The notes below the pieces were generated by a model that saw only the letters and a program-made list of their open reading frames with translations, was not told the origin of the DNA and did no database searches. From the NCBI RefSeq assembly GCF_023278565.1, contig NC_064672.1, positions 3,348,001 to 3,412,000 on the forward strand: a stretch of 64,000 nt of DNA, in the 5' to 3' direction. A program made the position numbers and the translations under genes. This document shows positions 12,112 to 23,618 of the stretch, piece after piece. Numbering within the stretch: position 1 is the first letter of the stretch; every line of letters starts with the position of its first letter. The DNA comes from Colletotrichum lupini. Its lineage: Eukaryota > Ascomycota > Sordariomycetes > Glomerellales > Glomerellaceae.

Positions 12112-13268
12112 GTTTTTTTCATTCTGCGTTTACTAACTTCTCGAGCGGTTCTCGATATCGACTATATAGTATTAATATATAGTATTAATAAATACTCCTA
12201 CTATTTTAATGAACTTTTTTTTTTTATATTTTCTACCTTTTTAATTTTCCCTTTTATAAAGTTTGTAACTACGGATTATTAATAATAATATTAAGCACCT
12301 AACGCTACTATTTTATAAGCCTATACTTACTTAGCTAAGTTTACTACTTTTTTAATAATAGTAGCTTATAATAATATAATATCGGAAATGCCCTCGTGAT
12401 TATTATTAAGAATAATACTAACCTTATTAATATCTACTTTTTAACTTTACTTATATATATATTCTAGTCTAACAAGACAGTGGGAGTATCTACTAATACT
12501 GTGTATTAATACTGTGTAGCTAATATTGAGAATCGCCCGAGCAGCCAGCAAAGGTAGAAATAAAAACAAATATATATACATTCGTTACCTCGTTTTTTTT
12601 TAAAAAGTTAAAAAACGCTTCCCTTACTATTTATTATTATCGCCCTATTACTATCGCCCTAATGTTATTACCCTATTACTATTACCCTATTATTATTATT
12701 ATTAAATTATCTACTTACTTAAATATATACTATTAAAATACTAAAATACTTAGTTATTATTAACCCCTAGGACTTCTTTAATAATTAGAAGTTTAATTTT
12801 ATAAATATTATACTAAAGGACCCCGGACTATAATGTAATCGTCTTAAGGAATATAGATTGAATACTATTAATTTAAAGATTAGAAAGATATATATTAATA
12901 TAACTATTACCCTAATTAATACTTAGTTTATATAATATAATAACCTTAAAATACTTAACTAACTTTAGAGTATTATTAATATTTTAAAAACGTAGTATAG
13001 GAGTAGATTAAAAAGGACTAAAAGGGATATTTTAGAGTTATTAAACAGGGTAAAAAGTAGGGGATAGTTCTTAACTATTTAGAGGGTAATTAATATATTA
13101 CGGCGGCAGGGTCGTTAGTATTTACTTAGTAATAACTACGGCCGGTTATAATTAGTTATAAAGTTCTATTAAAGTACGTAATAAAAATACTTAATATTAA
13201 CTCTAATAGACTAGCTTATTTATAAAGGCGAAGATGGCCCCTAATGAGGCGGACCGGACCCCAAAGGG
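12112..13268 (-). mobile_element. Family Alpha retroposon, reverse, hosting a short Alpha
   Basis: Starts with the T-rich complement of the tail near 12112 and ends with the complement of the Alpha start at 13268. It contains a 106-bp Alpha 3'-end copy at 12465-12570. Without it the copy is about 1,050 bp. Confidence 0.8.
12465..12570 (+). mobile_element. Short 3'-end-only Alpha copy (106 bp)
   Basis: Only the last 106 bp of Alpha, starting TAGTCTAACAAGACAGTGGG and ending AAATAAAAACAAA. It is inserted in the (AT)n tract of another Alpha, with TSD TATATATATTC (12454-12464) and a C/T variant at 12571-12583. It keeps several CA and TG dinucleotides, so it is less mutated and probably younger. 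It begins at the same family position as the copies at 22051 and 51458. Confidence 0.8.
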
Positions 13269-13447
13269 TTTTATACCTATATTTGTTTTTTTATTTCTGC
13301 CTTTGCTAGCTGCTCGGGCGATTCTTAATATCGATTATACGGTATTAATACACAGTATCAATAGATACTCCCACTGTCTCAATAGACTATTTTTTTGGAT
13401 TTTCTATCTTTTTAACTTTCCCTCCTACAAAGTTCACAACTACGGAA
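13269..13447 (-). mobile_element. Short 3'-end-only Alpha copy (about 170 bp)
   Basis: The complement of the Alpha 3' end. It starts with T-rich sequence near 13275 and ends at CACAACTACGGA near 13446. CpA and TpG are kept at many sites (for example ACACAGTATCAATAG), so RIP is light. To the right a different Alpha fragment follows. A clear TSD was not found. Confidence 0.65.
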
Positions 13448-14247
13448 AAATATTAATAATACTTAAGAGTTAATTAGGTATTTTAAGATTATTATATAGT
13501 GGTTTTTTTTCTAGCTTTATAGGCGCAAAAGATTAGCCTTAACGGGATTATACTTTTAGAGAAAATTATATAATACGGTATACTTTTTAATTATATAATA
13601 CGCGTAATATACCCTAAGTACGTACTTAATATAATATGGTGCTTTTAATATAAAAACTACTATATAATTTAGGATAAGTAAGTTATTTTATTACTTATTA
13701 ATAATAAGCTAAGCGATATACTTATATAGCGGCACTATGTAAAAAGGTTAATAATAGAAGTTAGCTATAAAGGTTAAAAGTAGCCCTTAAATATAGAGGT
13801 TCTAAACTTTAATAGTAATATAAAAGTTTTTAAAAAAAGGGCTAAAAGGGCTAATATTTAGCTACTCTTTGTACTAAAGCTTATATAAATTCTTTCTATT
13901 TTTATTATTTTTAATATTACCTAAAGCTACTTTTTACTTAAACTTAATAAATCTACTGAATAAACTTATTAAACGAACTTATTAATATATAAATTACTAC
14001 TTAGATAACTAGTTAGATAAGTAGTTAAGAGATTAGCTAGTTAAAATACTACCTCGTTAAGAACCTCTTAATATATAGTTAGTAACTAGCGGACTAGGAC
14101 TCTAAAACTACCCCTCAATAGGTCCCCCCCTCTAGGGCTCGATAGATTAGGCCCCCTCGACGCCCTAGCTATCGTAGTAAACGTAAATATACCTAAAGAG
14201 TAGTATAGTACTTTTTAATAATACAGAATCTAGCTAAATGATAATAT

Positions 14248-15276
14248 TTGTTTTGGTATTTGTTTTGGTATTCTGCTTTTGCTAGCTGCTCGGGCGATTC
14301 TCGATATTAGTTATACGGTATTAATATACGGTATTAGTAAATACTTATACTATCTCGCTAGACTATTTTTTTAGATTTTCTAACTTTTCAACTTTCCCTC
14401 TTATAAAGTTTATAACTACGGATTATAGAGAGTAATAGGCGCCCGATGCTACTACTTTATAAGCCCGCGTACCTAGCTAAGTTAGCTACCTTTTTAAGTA
14501 ATAATAGCTTATAATAGTATAGTATTAGAGATGCCCTCGTTACCGCCGTTAAGAATAATACCGACCTCACAATATCTACTACTTTTAACTTTAACTCGTA
14601 TATATATATATATTCGTTACCTCGTTTCTTTTATTAAAGTTAAAAACGCTACTTCCCTTACTATTACTATCGCTATTACTATTACTATCTAACCGTCTAC
14701 CTTAAGTACACTTTATTAAAATACCGAGATATTACTAATAACTCGTCGACCCTTAGGGCTTCTTTAATAGCTAGAAGTTCGATCTTATAAATATTATATT
14801 AAATAACCCCGAGCTATAGAAAGACCGCTTTAATAAATATTATATTAGTAATATCGACTTATAAAAGATAAATAGATATATTATAATAAGCGTCGCCCTT
14901 ATCGGCGCCCTTTAATATAATAAAGTAGTATAAATAAGCCTAGATTTAATAATATAATGAAGAACTTAGAAAGAGCGTAGGCGAGCGTATTAAATAGGAA
15001 TATTAATAAGGAGAGGTTATTATTAAATAAGAGAAAAGGAGAAAGTAAGGGGTAGTATTTGGCTATTCGGAAGGTAATTAATATACTACGGCGGCGGGGT
15101 TATTAATATTTTAAGTTTAGTTAGTATTAATAGTCGGTAACGGCTACGGCCGGCTATAGTTAGTTATAAAGTTTTATTAAAGTATATAATAAAAATACTT
15201 AATATTAACCCTAATAGACCAGCTTGCCCGTGAAGGCGAAGATGGCCCCTAATGAGGCGGACCGGACCCTAAAGGG
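14248..15276 (-). mobile_element. Family Alpha retroposon, reverse, full length
   Basis: A 1,029-bp copy with 13-bp TSD TAAATGATAATAT (14235-14247) and TAAATAATAATAT (15277-15289), with one G/A difference. Its tail end has the unit TTGTTTTGGTATT twice in a row (14248 onward), unlike the simple A-rich tail of other copies. Confidence 0.85.
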
Positions 15277-15304
15277 TAAATAATAATATAAATACTATAA
15301 ATAG

Positions 15305-16280
15305 CCCTTTAGGGTCCGGTCTGCCTCATTAGGGGCCATTTTCACCTTTATAAATAAGCTAGTTTATTGGGGTTAATATCGAGTTTCTATTACGTACTTT
15401 AATAAAACTTTATAACTAACTATAGCTAGCCGTAGCCGTTATTAATTATTAATACTAACTAAACTTAAAATACTAACGATCCTATTATAATATACTAATT
15501 ACCCTTTTAATAACCGAATACTACCCTTAACTTCTTTTTTTTTTTCATTTAATAATAACCTCTCTTTAATATTCTTATTTAATACGCTCGCTTATACTCT
15601 TTTTAAGCTCTTAATTATATTATTAAGTTTAGGCTTATTTATACTACTTTATTATATAAAAAAAGCGCTAATAAGGGTAATACTTATAATAATATATCTA
15701 TCCGTTTTTTTATAAATTAATATTATAAATATAATATTTATTAAAATAGTCTCTCTATAGCTCGGGGTCGTTTAGTATAATACTTATAAAATCGAACTTC
15801 TAGCTATTTAAAAAGCCCTAAGGGTAAATAAGTTAGCGTCTCGGTATTTTAATAAAGTATACTTAAAGTAGATAGTTAAATAGTAATAGTAATAATAACG
15901 GTAAGGGAAGCGTTTTAACTTTAATAAAAAAAACGAAGTAACGAATATATATATATAATAGATATTAATAAAGTTGGTATTATTCTTAATAATAATAACG
16001 AGGGCATCTCTAATATTATATTATTATAAGCTATTATTACTTAAAAGAGTAGCTAACTTAGCTAGGTACGCAGGCCTATAAAGTAATAGTATTAAGTACT
16101 TAATATCGCCGTTAATAATCCGTAGTTATAAACTTTATAAAAGGGAAAGTTAAAAAAGTAGAAAATCTAAAGAAATAGTCTTTTAAAATAGTAAGAGTAT
16201 TTATTAATATTGTGTATTAATATTATATAATCGATATTAAGAATCGCCTAAGTAGCTAGCAAAAGTAGAATATTAAAATA
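15305..16280 (+). mobile_element. Family Alpha retroposon, full length
   Basis: Starts CCCTTTAGGGTCCGG. The TSD is at least 14 bp and perfect, AATACTATAAATAG (15291-15304 and 16281-16294). It is 976 bp long and inserted 28 bp from another Alpha within the same Beta host. Confidence 0.85.
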
Positions 16281-16691
16281 AATACTATAAATAGCGTAGC
16301 TAATACGGATATTAAAATCTAATATATTAATATTAACTTAGAAATTATACTTTATAAAGCTAAAAATCTTTTTAATATAAGCTATATTATAAATATAAAA
16401 GAATATATTAGGGGTCCCCTAACCCTTAATAAGAAGGAGTATATAATATAGGATTTAGCTACTTACGTAGGCTAGTACTTAGAGGTCTTATATACGTTGG
16501 AGTAAGTATAGCTTGCTCTTTAGATAGCTAGAATTATATCATAAAAAGTCGGGAGCTATTAATAAAAGGGAGATAACGGTCGAGTTAGTTAACTATTCTA
16601 ATTAGTAATTAGGTATAGAGCGTAATATACTTAGTTTTCTTTGATACGTAATATATAGTACGGCCCTGGCGGATTGCTCTATTAAGGGGAG

Positions 16692-16885
16692 GTATAGGCT
16701 TATAAAATAGTAATATTTAGCACTTAGTATTATTATTAACGATTTTAAACTTTATAAGAGAGAAAGTTAAAAAAGTAGAAAATCTAAAAAAATAGTTTAT
16801 TAAATAATAAGAGTATATACTAATACTGTATATTAATATTATATAATTAATATTAAGAACTACCTAAGTAACTAGTAAAAGCAGA
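16692..16885 (+). mobile_element. Family Alpha 3' fragment
   Basis: About 190 bp of Alpha 3' sequence (GGCTTATAAAATAGTAAT onward) up to the tail GCAGAATATAAAATTAAAT. Its 5' part is separated by the reverse Beta ending at 16691; a fragment near 13448-13489 looks like the other side of the same Alpha. Confidence 0.6.
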
Positions 16886-16980
16886 ATATAAAATTAAATA
16901 AAATAATTAATATTTTAATAAATACTTAGTAATAGTATAGTAAAAGAATCGTAATTAAGAAATAATATTAAAATTAGAAT

Positions 16981-18176
16981 CCCTTTAGGGTCCGGTCCGC
17001 CTTATTAGGGGCCATCTTCGCTTTTATAAGTAAGCTAGTCTATTAAAGTTAATATTAAGTATCTTTATTACGTACTTTAATAAAACTTTATAATTAGCTA
17101 TAGCCGGCCGTAGCTATTATTAAATACTAATAATCCTATTATAATGTATTAATCGCCCTCTAAATAACTAAAAACTACCCCTTACTTTTTATTTTATTTA
17201 ATAACTCTAAAATATCCCTTTTAGTCTTTCCTAACCTACTCTTATACTACGTTTTTAAAGTATTAATAATACTTTAAAATTAGTTAAGTATTTTAAGCTC
17301 GTATTATATAAACTAGACGCTTATTAAAATAATAGCTATATTAATATATATCTTTTTAATTTTTAAGTCAATAATATCTAATCCGTATTTTTTAAAACGG
17401 CCGTACTATAGTTCGGGGTCCTCCAATATTTATTTTTTGTTTTAGTATTCTTTCTACCTTTGCTAGCTACTCGGGCGGTTCTTAATATCGTTTACACAGT
17501 ATTAATACACGGTATTAGTAAATACTTATACTATCTCGCTAGACTATTTTTTTAGATTTTCTAATTTTTTAACTTTCCCTCTTATAAAGTTTATAACTAC
17601 GGATCGGTCCTCTAATATAATACTTATAAAATCGGACTTCTAGCTATTAAAGAAGCCCTAGGGGTTAATAATAACTACGTATCTCGGCATTTCGATAGTA
17701 TATATTTAAAAATAAGTAAACGATTTAATAATAATAATAATAATAGGGTAATAGCGATAAACAGTAAGGAAGTAGCGTTTTTCGACTTTAAGAAAAGAAA
17801 TAAGGTAACGAATATATATATATATACGAGTCGAAGTTAAAAACGTAATAGATATTAATAAAATCGGCACTAGCTATTCTTATTAACGATAATAATAATA
17901 TCTCTAATACTACTGTTATAAGCTACTATTACCTAAAGGGCTATAAACTTAGCTAAGTAAACGCAGGCTTATAAGGTAATAGTATTACACCTAATATCGC
18001 TATTAATCCGTAATTATAAACTTCTTAAAAAGGAAAGTTTAAAAAGGTAAAAGAATATTTAAAAAAAATAGTCTAACGAGATAATGGGAATATCTATTAA
18101 TACTATATATTAATACTATATAACTAATATTCAGAATCGCTCGAGTAATTAGTAAAGGTAGAAATAAAAAACAAAT
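16981..18176 (+). mobile_element. Family Alpha retroposon hosting a short reverse Alpha
   Basis: An Alpha copy inserted in the Gypsy fragment, flanked by AAATTAGAAT on both sides (ending 16980 and 18188). It contains a 176-bp 3'-end-only Alpha at 17430-17605. The length without it is about 1,010 bp. Confidence 0.8.
17430..17605 (-). mobile_element. Short 3'-end-only Alpha copy (176 bp)
   Basis: The complement of the last 176 bp of Alpha, ending at AACTACGGATC. The TSD is 13 bp, GGTCCTCCAATAT (17417-17429) and GGTCCTCTAATAT (17606-17618), with one C/T difference. It is truncated near the same family position as the copy at 13269-13447. Confidence 0.8.
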
Positions 18177-18609
18177 AAAAATTAGAATATTATAAAAAAA
18201 AAGTATAATTATATAAAAAAGAATTTATAAAACAGTTACTAAATAAAAGGGGAAAATAAATAAATACGTAACTAATAATAAAAAAAAGTCTTTTACTTTA
18301 CTTAATAGCTTAGTAATAATAAAAACCGCGAGTTTAAGTAGGTTTTTATATAGTGATTTTTTTCTAGCTTTATAAGCATAAAAAGTCGACCTTAATAGGA
18401 TTACGTTTTTAAAGGAAATTATATAATATAGTATACTTTTTAATTATATAATATGCGTAATATACCCTAAGTACGCGCTTAATATAATATAGTAATTTCG
18501 ATATAAAAACCGCTATATAATTTAGGATAGGTAAGCTGCCCTCTTTAGTAATAATACTAGCTAAAAAGGTTAATAATAAAGATTAGCTATAATAATTAAC
18601 TATAATAAT

Positions 18610-21408
18610 AAACCCGGCTATTTTGACTATATACTATAGTTAATAGTCCCCACCTTTCTAGCTAATTAGCCTAATTTACGAACTAGCCTAAGTTAATTAG
18701 GCTAATTTAATAGAAATCTACGATTTAAGCTAATTCGATAATTACCGTACTTTTTATTAAAATAATTTAATTATATAATTATTTAATTAAGTAAAATAAC
18801 TAATTTAAAAGCTAGCTTTTTATTAACTTACTTAAGTTAATAATTCTAATTATTAAGATTATAACAATTAATTATAAGTAATTAATAGCTATATTAGGGT
18901 CCCTTAGTTATAATTTATACTAACTATTTAGATCGAGGGATTACTAGACTTACTTAGTAATAACCGTAGTATAGATCCCTCGTTATTTCTTATTAATAAT
19001 ATTACTTATAGTTCTATTTCCTTAACTTCCTCTATTTCGTAAGTAACCTCTACTTTATAAATAACCTTAGCCTCGACCTTAACCTCGACCTTAACCTCGA
19101 CCTTAGCCTTACTTAAGCTTAGTAATAACTACTACGTATAAATCTTAGTTAAGTTAACGTCAAAGATCTACTATAATTTATTAAAAACTTAGTTCTAATT
19201 AGTTGGTAAATTAACCTTTATTTAATTATTTTTAATATAAAGGATTCCTTACTTAAGTAGCTTAGGAGCCTTATTAATAATTAATATTAATAAGAGATTA
19301 TTATAATAATAATATAGTTATAAGGATATTAACTTTATTATTACGAGGCCGACCTTGCGGTATAATAACGAGGGGATTTAAGATTTTATTAATAATAAAA
19401 TTATAGCTAAGGTATTAGTAATAGTTATAATTAAAGTATGAGAGAGGCTTATTTTACTTAAGATATTAACGAATAGTATATAAATAAGGGAGGCCGTACT
19501 AAGTAGTAAATTGCTTTATATAAAGTAGGTTAGGTTCGGTCTTTTTTAGCTTTTTATAAATTAAGTAATACTACGTAATAATAAGTCTTAACGCTTTTTT
19601 TAAATAGCGGGTACGTATATTACTTATTTAAGCTTTTTAATAGTTATTAATACTAAACTTAACGAGCTAATAAGAGCTCTACTTAGTAAGATCGATTTTA
19701 TAAACTACTTTTTAGTTACTAATTATTTATTATATACGATTTATAAAGAACTTTAAATCTATAGTCAAGTTAAAAAAGTAGTTTTTAATCTCCTTATAAC
19801 TACTTTTTATTTAAGAAGTTACTCTAATACTAAGGTTATAGTATTATTTAATTTAGTAATTTACGAACTCTTTATACTAATTAAAACAAGTTTTAAGAAT
19901 ATAAGTAATTAAGGGCTCTTATTATTTAAACTTCTTAAGTATTAACTTCTAAGCCTTAGTAAAGTCCCCTTTTAAATTAATATAAATTATATATTTTTAA
20001 ATTAAAAAAAAGGTAACGTAAGTATTTAGAATTTTACGGGGCTAGTTAATAGTAATTAGTTCTTTTAATAAAGCTCCTATTAATAATTTAATAAAAACGG
20101 GGTTAATATAGTTATTACTAATTATTTTATTATTATTAATTACCTAAGAGCTATTAGTATAAATATACCGCTTTTTAACTTTATAAGTAATATTTTTATT
20201 AATATATTATATATAAATCTATTACTACGTATTAAATTAAATAGTAATAAGGGCTTTTTTTAACGCTTTTTTAAAATTAGTAATAATAACAATAGGCTTG
20301 CGGGCGTTAATTTAAGTATAGAGGTCTTCTAATTAACTTAGAGCCTACTTATAAGCTTAGTAGTTTTCTAAGTTAATAAGCTAGAATACTATATTGAAAG
20401 TCGTACTTATATTAGCTATTTTAGTTATATTTATAAGTAGTATTTTAAAGTAGTTAGTTTTATAAGTATTATTTAGTAAAATAACGTTTAAAAAAAGTTT
20501 TTATATAACCTCGTAATAAGAGTAGGTCTAGAGGAGGCTAGTAATATAGCCGTCGAGCTATTATATAAAGTACTTAATACTACGCTCTTAAAATAATATA
20601 ATAAGGGCCTAAGTAGGAGTATACTTACCGAGGCTCTATAGCCGTATTTTTTATATATTATTCTTAATATCCTTATACTTAAATAAGTAGTCTAAATACC
20701 TCTTAAATATTATAATAATATCCTTATAACTACTTATAATTATAGTTTAAAAGACTTAATTAATCTCTTTATTTTATTAAACTAAGTACTTATAATAAAA
20801 AGGATAGGTAATAAGATTAGTAAAGGGCTCGTAATTATAATGGTTAACTCGTACTTTAAAATACTAATAGTCCCCTTTAGTTTTTAAATTAATAGCCTTA
20901 GTTATTTATTTATAATCCTTTTTTTTATAAATATTTTTTAAAAATAAGTAGAGCTTAGTAAATTATAACTACTTACGTTATAATAAAGGTCGAATTAGAA
21001 AAGAACTCCGTTATAATAATTAAAAGCGCGGCGCTTAATAATTACGAATCCTTAAGCTTTTATAAAAGAAGTAATATTTATAAAAAGATCTTCGTACGTA
21101 TCGTAGCTATTAGGATTTTTAATTAGTAATTCGAAAAGTATTATAACGTTAGTAATAGTAGTAGTAATAGCGGCGTAGTAATAGTAATAATAGTTTAGTT
21201 AAGATTAATTAGTTATAAGTAAGTAAATGAAAATCTATTAAGTTTAATTAATAATACGTAGTAAAAATATAAATAAAAGTAAGTAAGTAATAAAAGAATT
21301 TCTACTACTTACTAGTACTCGAAGCGGGCTATAGCGGCTAGTAAAAGTTTTTTTAATAATAGCGTATAATTAAAATAGCTAAACGATATAGTTAAAATAG
21401 CCGGGTTT
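18610..21408. mobile_element. Mutator-like (MULE) DNA transposon, RIP-degraded
   Basis: A 2,799-bp element with terminal inverted repeats of about 23 bp (AAACCCGGCTATTTTGACTA at the left; GTTAAAATAGCCGGGTTT at the right). It is flanked by the perfect 8-bp repeat ATAATAAT (18602-18609 and 21409-21416). The minus strand encodes a broken transposase with a SWIM-like zinc-finger remnant. MULEs usually make 8-11 bp TSDs, and an 8-bp TSD alone would also fit hAT. The protein text favours MULE. Confidence 0.75.
19000..20640 (-). pseudogene. Transposase relic, MULE type with SWIM zinc-finger remnant
   Basis: On the minus strand, around 19400-19520, the broken frame reads Q-F-T-T-stop-Y-G-L-P-Y-L-Y-T, followed by N-K-P-L-S-Y-F-N-Y-N-Y-Y. 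The family pattern is G-L-P-C-x-H with a following hydrophobic/aromatic stretch. Tyr in place of Cys and His is what RIP makes of TGC and CAC codons. Downstream come a G-R-P-R basic patch and a Lys-Val-Glu-Val repeat near 19070-19115 (three CTCGACCTTAAC units on the plus strand). Many stops occur at former Gln and Trp codons, so it is not functional. Confidence 0.6.
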
Positions 21409-21461
21409 ATAATAATTGGCTATAATAGTTAGAGGCGGCCCTTAATTATAGAGGTTTTATA

Positions 21462-21597
21462 TATAATAGTTTTTTTCCGGCTTTATAAGTATAAAAGATC
21501 GACCTTAACGGGATTACGCTTTTAAAAGAAATTATATAATACGGTATATTTTTTAATTATATAATACGCGCAATATACCCTAAGCACGCTATTATAA
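21462..21597 (-). mobile_element. Family Beta 3'-end fragment, reverse
   Basis: About 136 bp of reverse Beta, beginning at the 3' terminus complement (TATATAATAGTTTTTTTCCGG) and cut at CCTAAGCACGC, where an LTR-like sequence begins. No 5' part follows. Confidence 0.65.
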
Positions 21598-21835
21598 CTT
21601 AATATATATAACTAACCTAGAGGCTAGTCTACCGGCCGTAGCGGCTACGGTATACTATATATATAAGTAAAATAGGGACACGCTTACTCCTTATAAAATA
21701 GAAAAACTATAAATAAGTTATATATTAATAAAATAAGAATCATTCTAAATTAAAATAATCTAATATAACTTAGGGACTAAACGATTATTCTAGATTAGAA
21801 TAAGCGGGGGCAACCTAAGGGATAAAGGATATATT
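21598..21835 (+). repeat. Putative 5' LTR of a second LTR retrotransposon (element 3)
   Basis: Begins TATTATAACTTAATATATAT (a RIP version of TG...) and contains a GC-rich CCGGCCGTAGCGGC patch and a TATA-like CTATATATATAAG near 21645-21665. It is followed, after about 1.5 kb with two Alpha insertions, by a gag start at 23336. There is no second copy in the window, so the right boundary is a guess and the LTR call rests on position and promoter-like content. Confidence 0.45.
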
Positions 21836-22050
21836 TTAAACGAGATTTATATATAGTATAGATTTAAGCTAGGCTTAAGGATAGACTTCCTATAGCTCTT
21901 TAATTATTAACTTAGTATTAGATCTTATAGTTATTTTTAGTTATTTTTATTAAAAACCCCTTTTAATAAGACTATGATTAATTACCGAAGCCTTACCTAC
22001 TTTACGACTTATAAATATAGCTTTAGGGAAGCTATTTATAACTATAATAC

Positions 22051-22158
22051 TAGTCTATTGAGATAGTGGGAGTATTTATTAATACTATGTATTTATACTG
22101 TGTAAACGACATCGAGAACCGCCCGAGCAGCTAGTAAAGGCAGAATATAAAAACAAAT
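22051..22158 (+). mobile_element. Short 3'-end-only Alpha copy (108 bp)
   Basis: Starts TAGTCTATTGAGATAGTGGG and ends GGCAGAATATAAAAACAAAT. The TSD is AACTATAATAC (22040-22050) and AATTATAATAC (22159-22169), with one C/T difference. It has the same start as the short copies at 12465 and 51458. It is inserted in the leader of LTR element 3. Confidence 0.8.
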
Positions 22159-22219
22159 AATTATAATACTATTTACTTAGTACTTATAGTCTTAATTTTT
22201 ATTAATATACTTACTATAA

Positions 22220-23235
22220 CCCTTTAGGGTCCGGTCCGCCTCATTAGGGGCCATCTTCGCTTTTATAAGTAAGCTAGTTTATTAAAGTTAATATTAAGTA
22301 TCTTTATTACGTACTTTAACAAAACTTTATAACTAACTATAGCCGGCCGTAGCCGTTATTAATTATTAATACTAACTAAACTTAAGATATTAATAACCCC
22401 GCTACCGTAATATATTAGTTACTTTTTTAATAACTAAATACTACCCCTTACTTTCTCTTTTTATTTTATTTAATAATAACCTCTCCCTAATATTCTTATT
22501 TAATACGCTCGCTTACGCTCTTTCTAAGCTCCTAATTATATTATTGAGTCTAAGCTTATTTATACTCTATTATATTAAAAAAGCGCTAATAAGGGCGACG
22601 CTTATTATAATATATTTATCTATCTTTTATAAGTTAATATTATTAATATAGTATTTATTAAAGCGGTCTCTTTATAGCTTAAGGTCGTTTAGTATAATAT
22701 TTATAAAATTAAATAACTTCTAGCTATTAAAAAAGCCCTAAGGGTCGACGAGTTATTAATATCGTCTCGGTATTTTAATAAAATATACTTAAAGTAAACG
22801 GTTAGATAGTAATAGTAATAGCGTAATAATAACGAACGGTAAGGGAAGTAACGTTTTTAACTTTAATAAAAGAAACGAGGTAACGAATATATATATATAT
22901 AAATAAAGTTAAAAAGTAAATATTAAGTTAATATTATTTAATAATAGCAACGAGGGTATCTCTGATACTACTATTATAAGCTATTATTACTTAGAAAGGT
23001 AGCTAACTTAGCTAGGTGCGCGGGTTTATAAAATAGTAGCGTCGGGTACTTAATATTACTATTAATAATCCGTAGTTATAAACTTTATAAGAGGGAAAGT
23101 TAAAAAGGTAAAAAATCTAAAAAAAAAAAAAGTTTATTAAGATAGTAGGAGTATTTATTAATACTATGTATTACTACCGTATAATCGATATTAAGAATTA
23201 CCCGAGTAGCTAGTAAAGGCAGAAATAAAAAATAA
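22220..23235 (+). mobile_element. Family Alpha retroposon, full length (best-preserved TSD)
   Basis: A 1,016-bp copy, CCCTTTAGGGTCCGG to GGCAGAAATAAAAAATAA, flanked by the perfect 13-bp TSD ATACTTACTATAA (22207-22219 and 23236-23248). This is the clearest case for defining both Alpha ends. The host is the leader of LTR element 3. Confidence 0.9.
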
Positions 23236-23348
23236 ATACTTACTATAACTAGCTAGCTATAATACTTTAATTACTCTTATTTAATAAGTTTACTTTATAA
23301 AAACTAACTAAATAATACGAATAATATCTTCTAAAATGACCCTATTTA

Positions 23349-23538
23349 TATAATAGATTCGGGATGCGGCTAGTAATAGGACGCCGATAACTTAGTAACC
23401 GGTATATAGATCTTATTATAAAAGAACTTTTTAAAAAGCAGAGCCCTTATAAAGGACTTAGTAAGCTTTAGTTTTATAATATATTTATACTTATATTATA
23501 GCCTCGCTAGTTAAGTATTTATAGCCTAATCTTTTATA
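23349..23538 (+). repeat. 5' LTR of Gypsy copy 1 (190 bp)
   Basis: Begins TATAATAGATTCGGGATG and ends CTAATCTTTTATA. The original TG...CA ends are now TA...TA through RIP. It matches 31199-31388 over its whole length, apart from scattered transitions. Confidence 0.9.
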
Positions 23539-23618
23539 ATTCTAAAACTTTTATTTCTATAAAATAATTAGTATAAATAATAATAAATTATAAAAATAAA
23601 CAGAACGTTAATAAAACG

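Larger units (their letters stand above)
13490..16691 (-). mobile_element. Family Beta element, reverse, full length, hosting two Alpha copies
   Basis: The 3' terminus complement (TATATAGTGGTTTTTTTT) lies near 13493 and the GC-rich 5' terminus complement ends near 16691. Alpha copies at 14248-15276 and 15305-16280 both have their own TSDs inside it. Without them the copy is about 1.2 kb. The 5' terminus here is more mutated (CTCTATTAAGGGGA). Confidence 0.8.
16886..18348 (+). mobile_element. Fragment of the Gypsy element 3' region, split by Alpha
   Basis: Sequences 16886-16980 and about 18177-18348 match consecutive parts of the Gypsy element found in full at 23349-31388 (its 30700-30945 part, just before the 3' LTR). 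The fragment is split by the Alpha at 16981-18176. No LTR is joined to it, so it is an internal remnant cut by the Beta that starts at 18349. Confidence 0.7.
18349..21461 (-). mobile_element. Family Beta 3' part, reverse, split by a Mutator-like transposon
   Basis: The Beta 3' terminus complement starts at 18349 (TATATAGTGATTTTTTTC). The sequence continues to 18609, is interrupted by the DNA transposon at 18610-21408, and resumes at 21409 to about 21461, where another reverse Beta end begins. The insertion site lies in the CTATAATAATTA repeats of Beta, and excision with one 8-bp TSD restores that repeat exactly. Confidence 0.7.

Noticed and set aside
13234..13473. 79-codon frame on the plus strand
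   Set aside because: It runs across the end of one reverse Alpha and a short 3'-only Alpha copy. It is open only because that short copy is little mutated. No protein similarity was recognised.
18610..21408. Tc1/mariner (TA target) assignment for the DNA transposon
   Set aside because: The TA model does not restore the host repeat, the 8-bp model does, and the protein remnant resembles a SWIM zinc finger rather than a DDE pogo or Tc1 protein.
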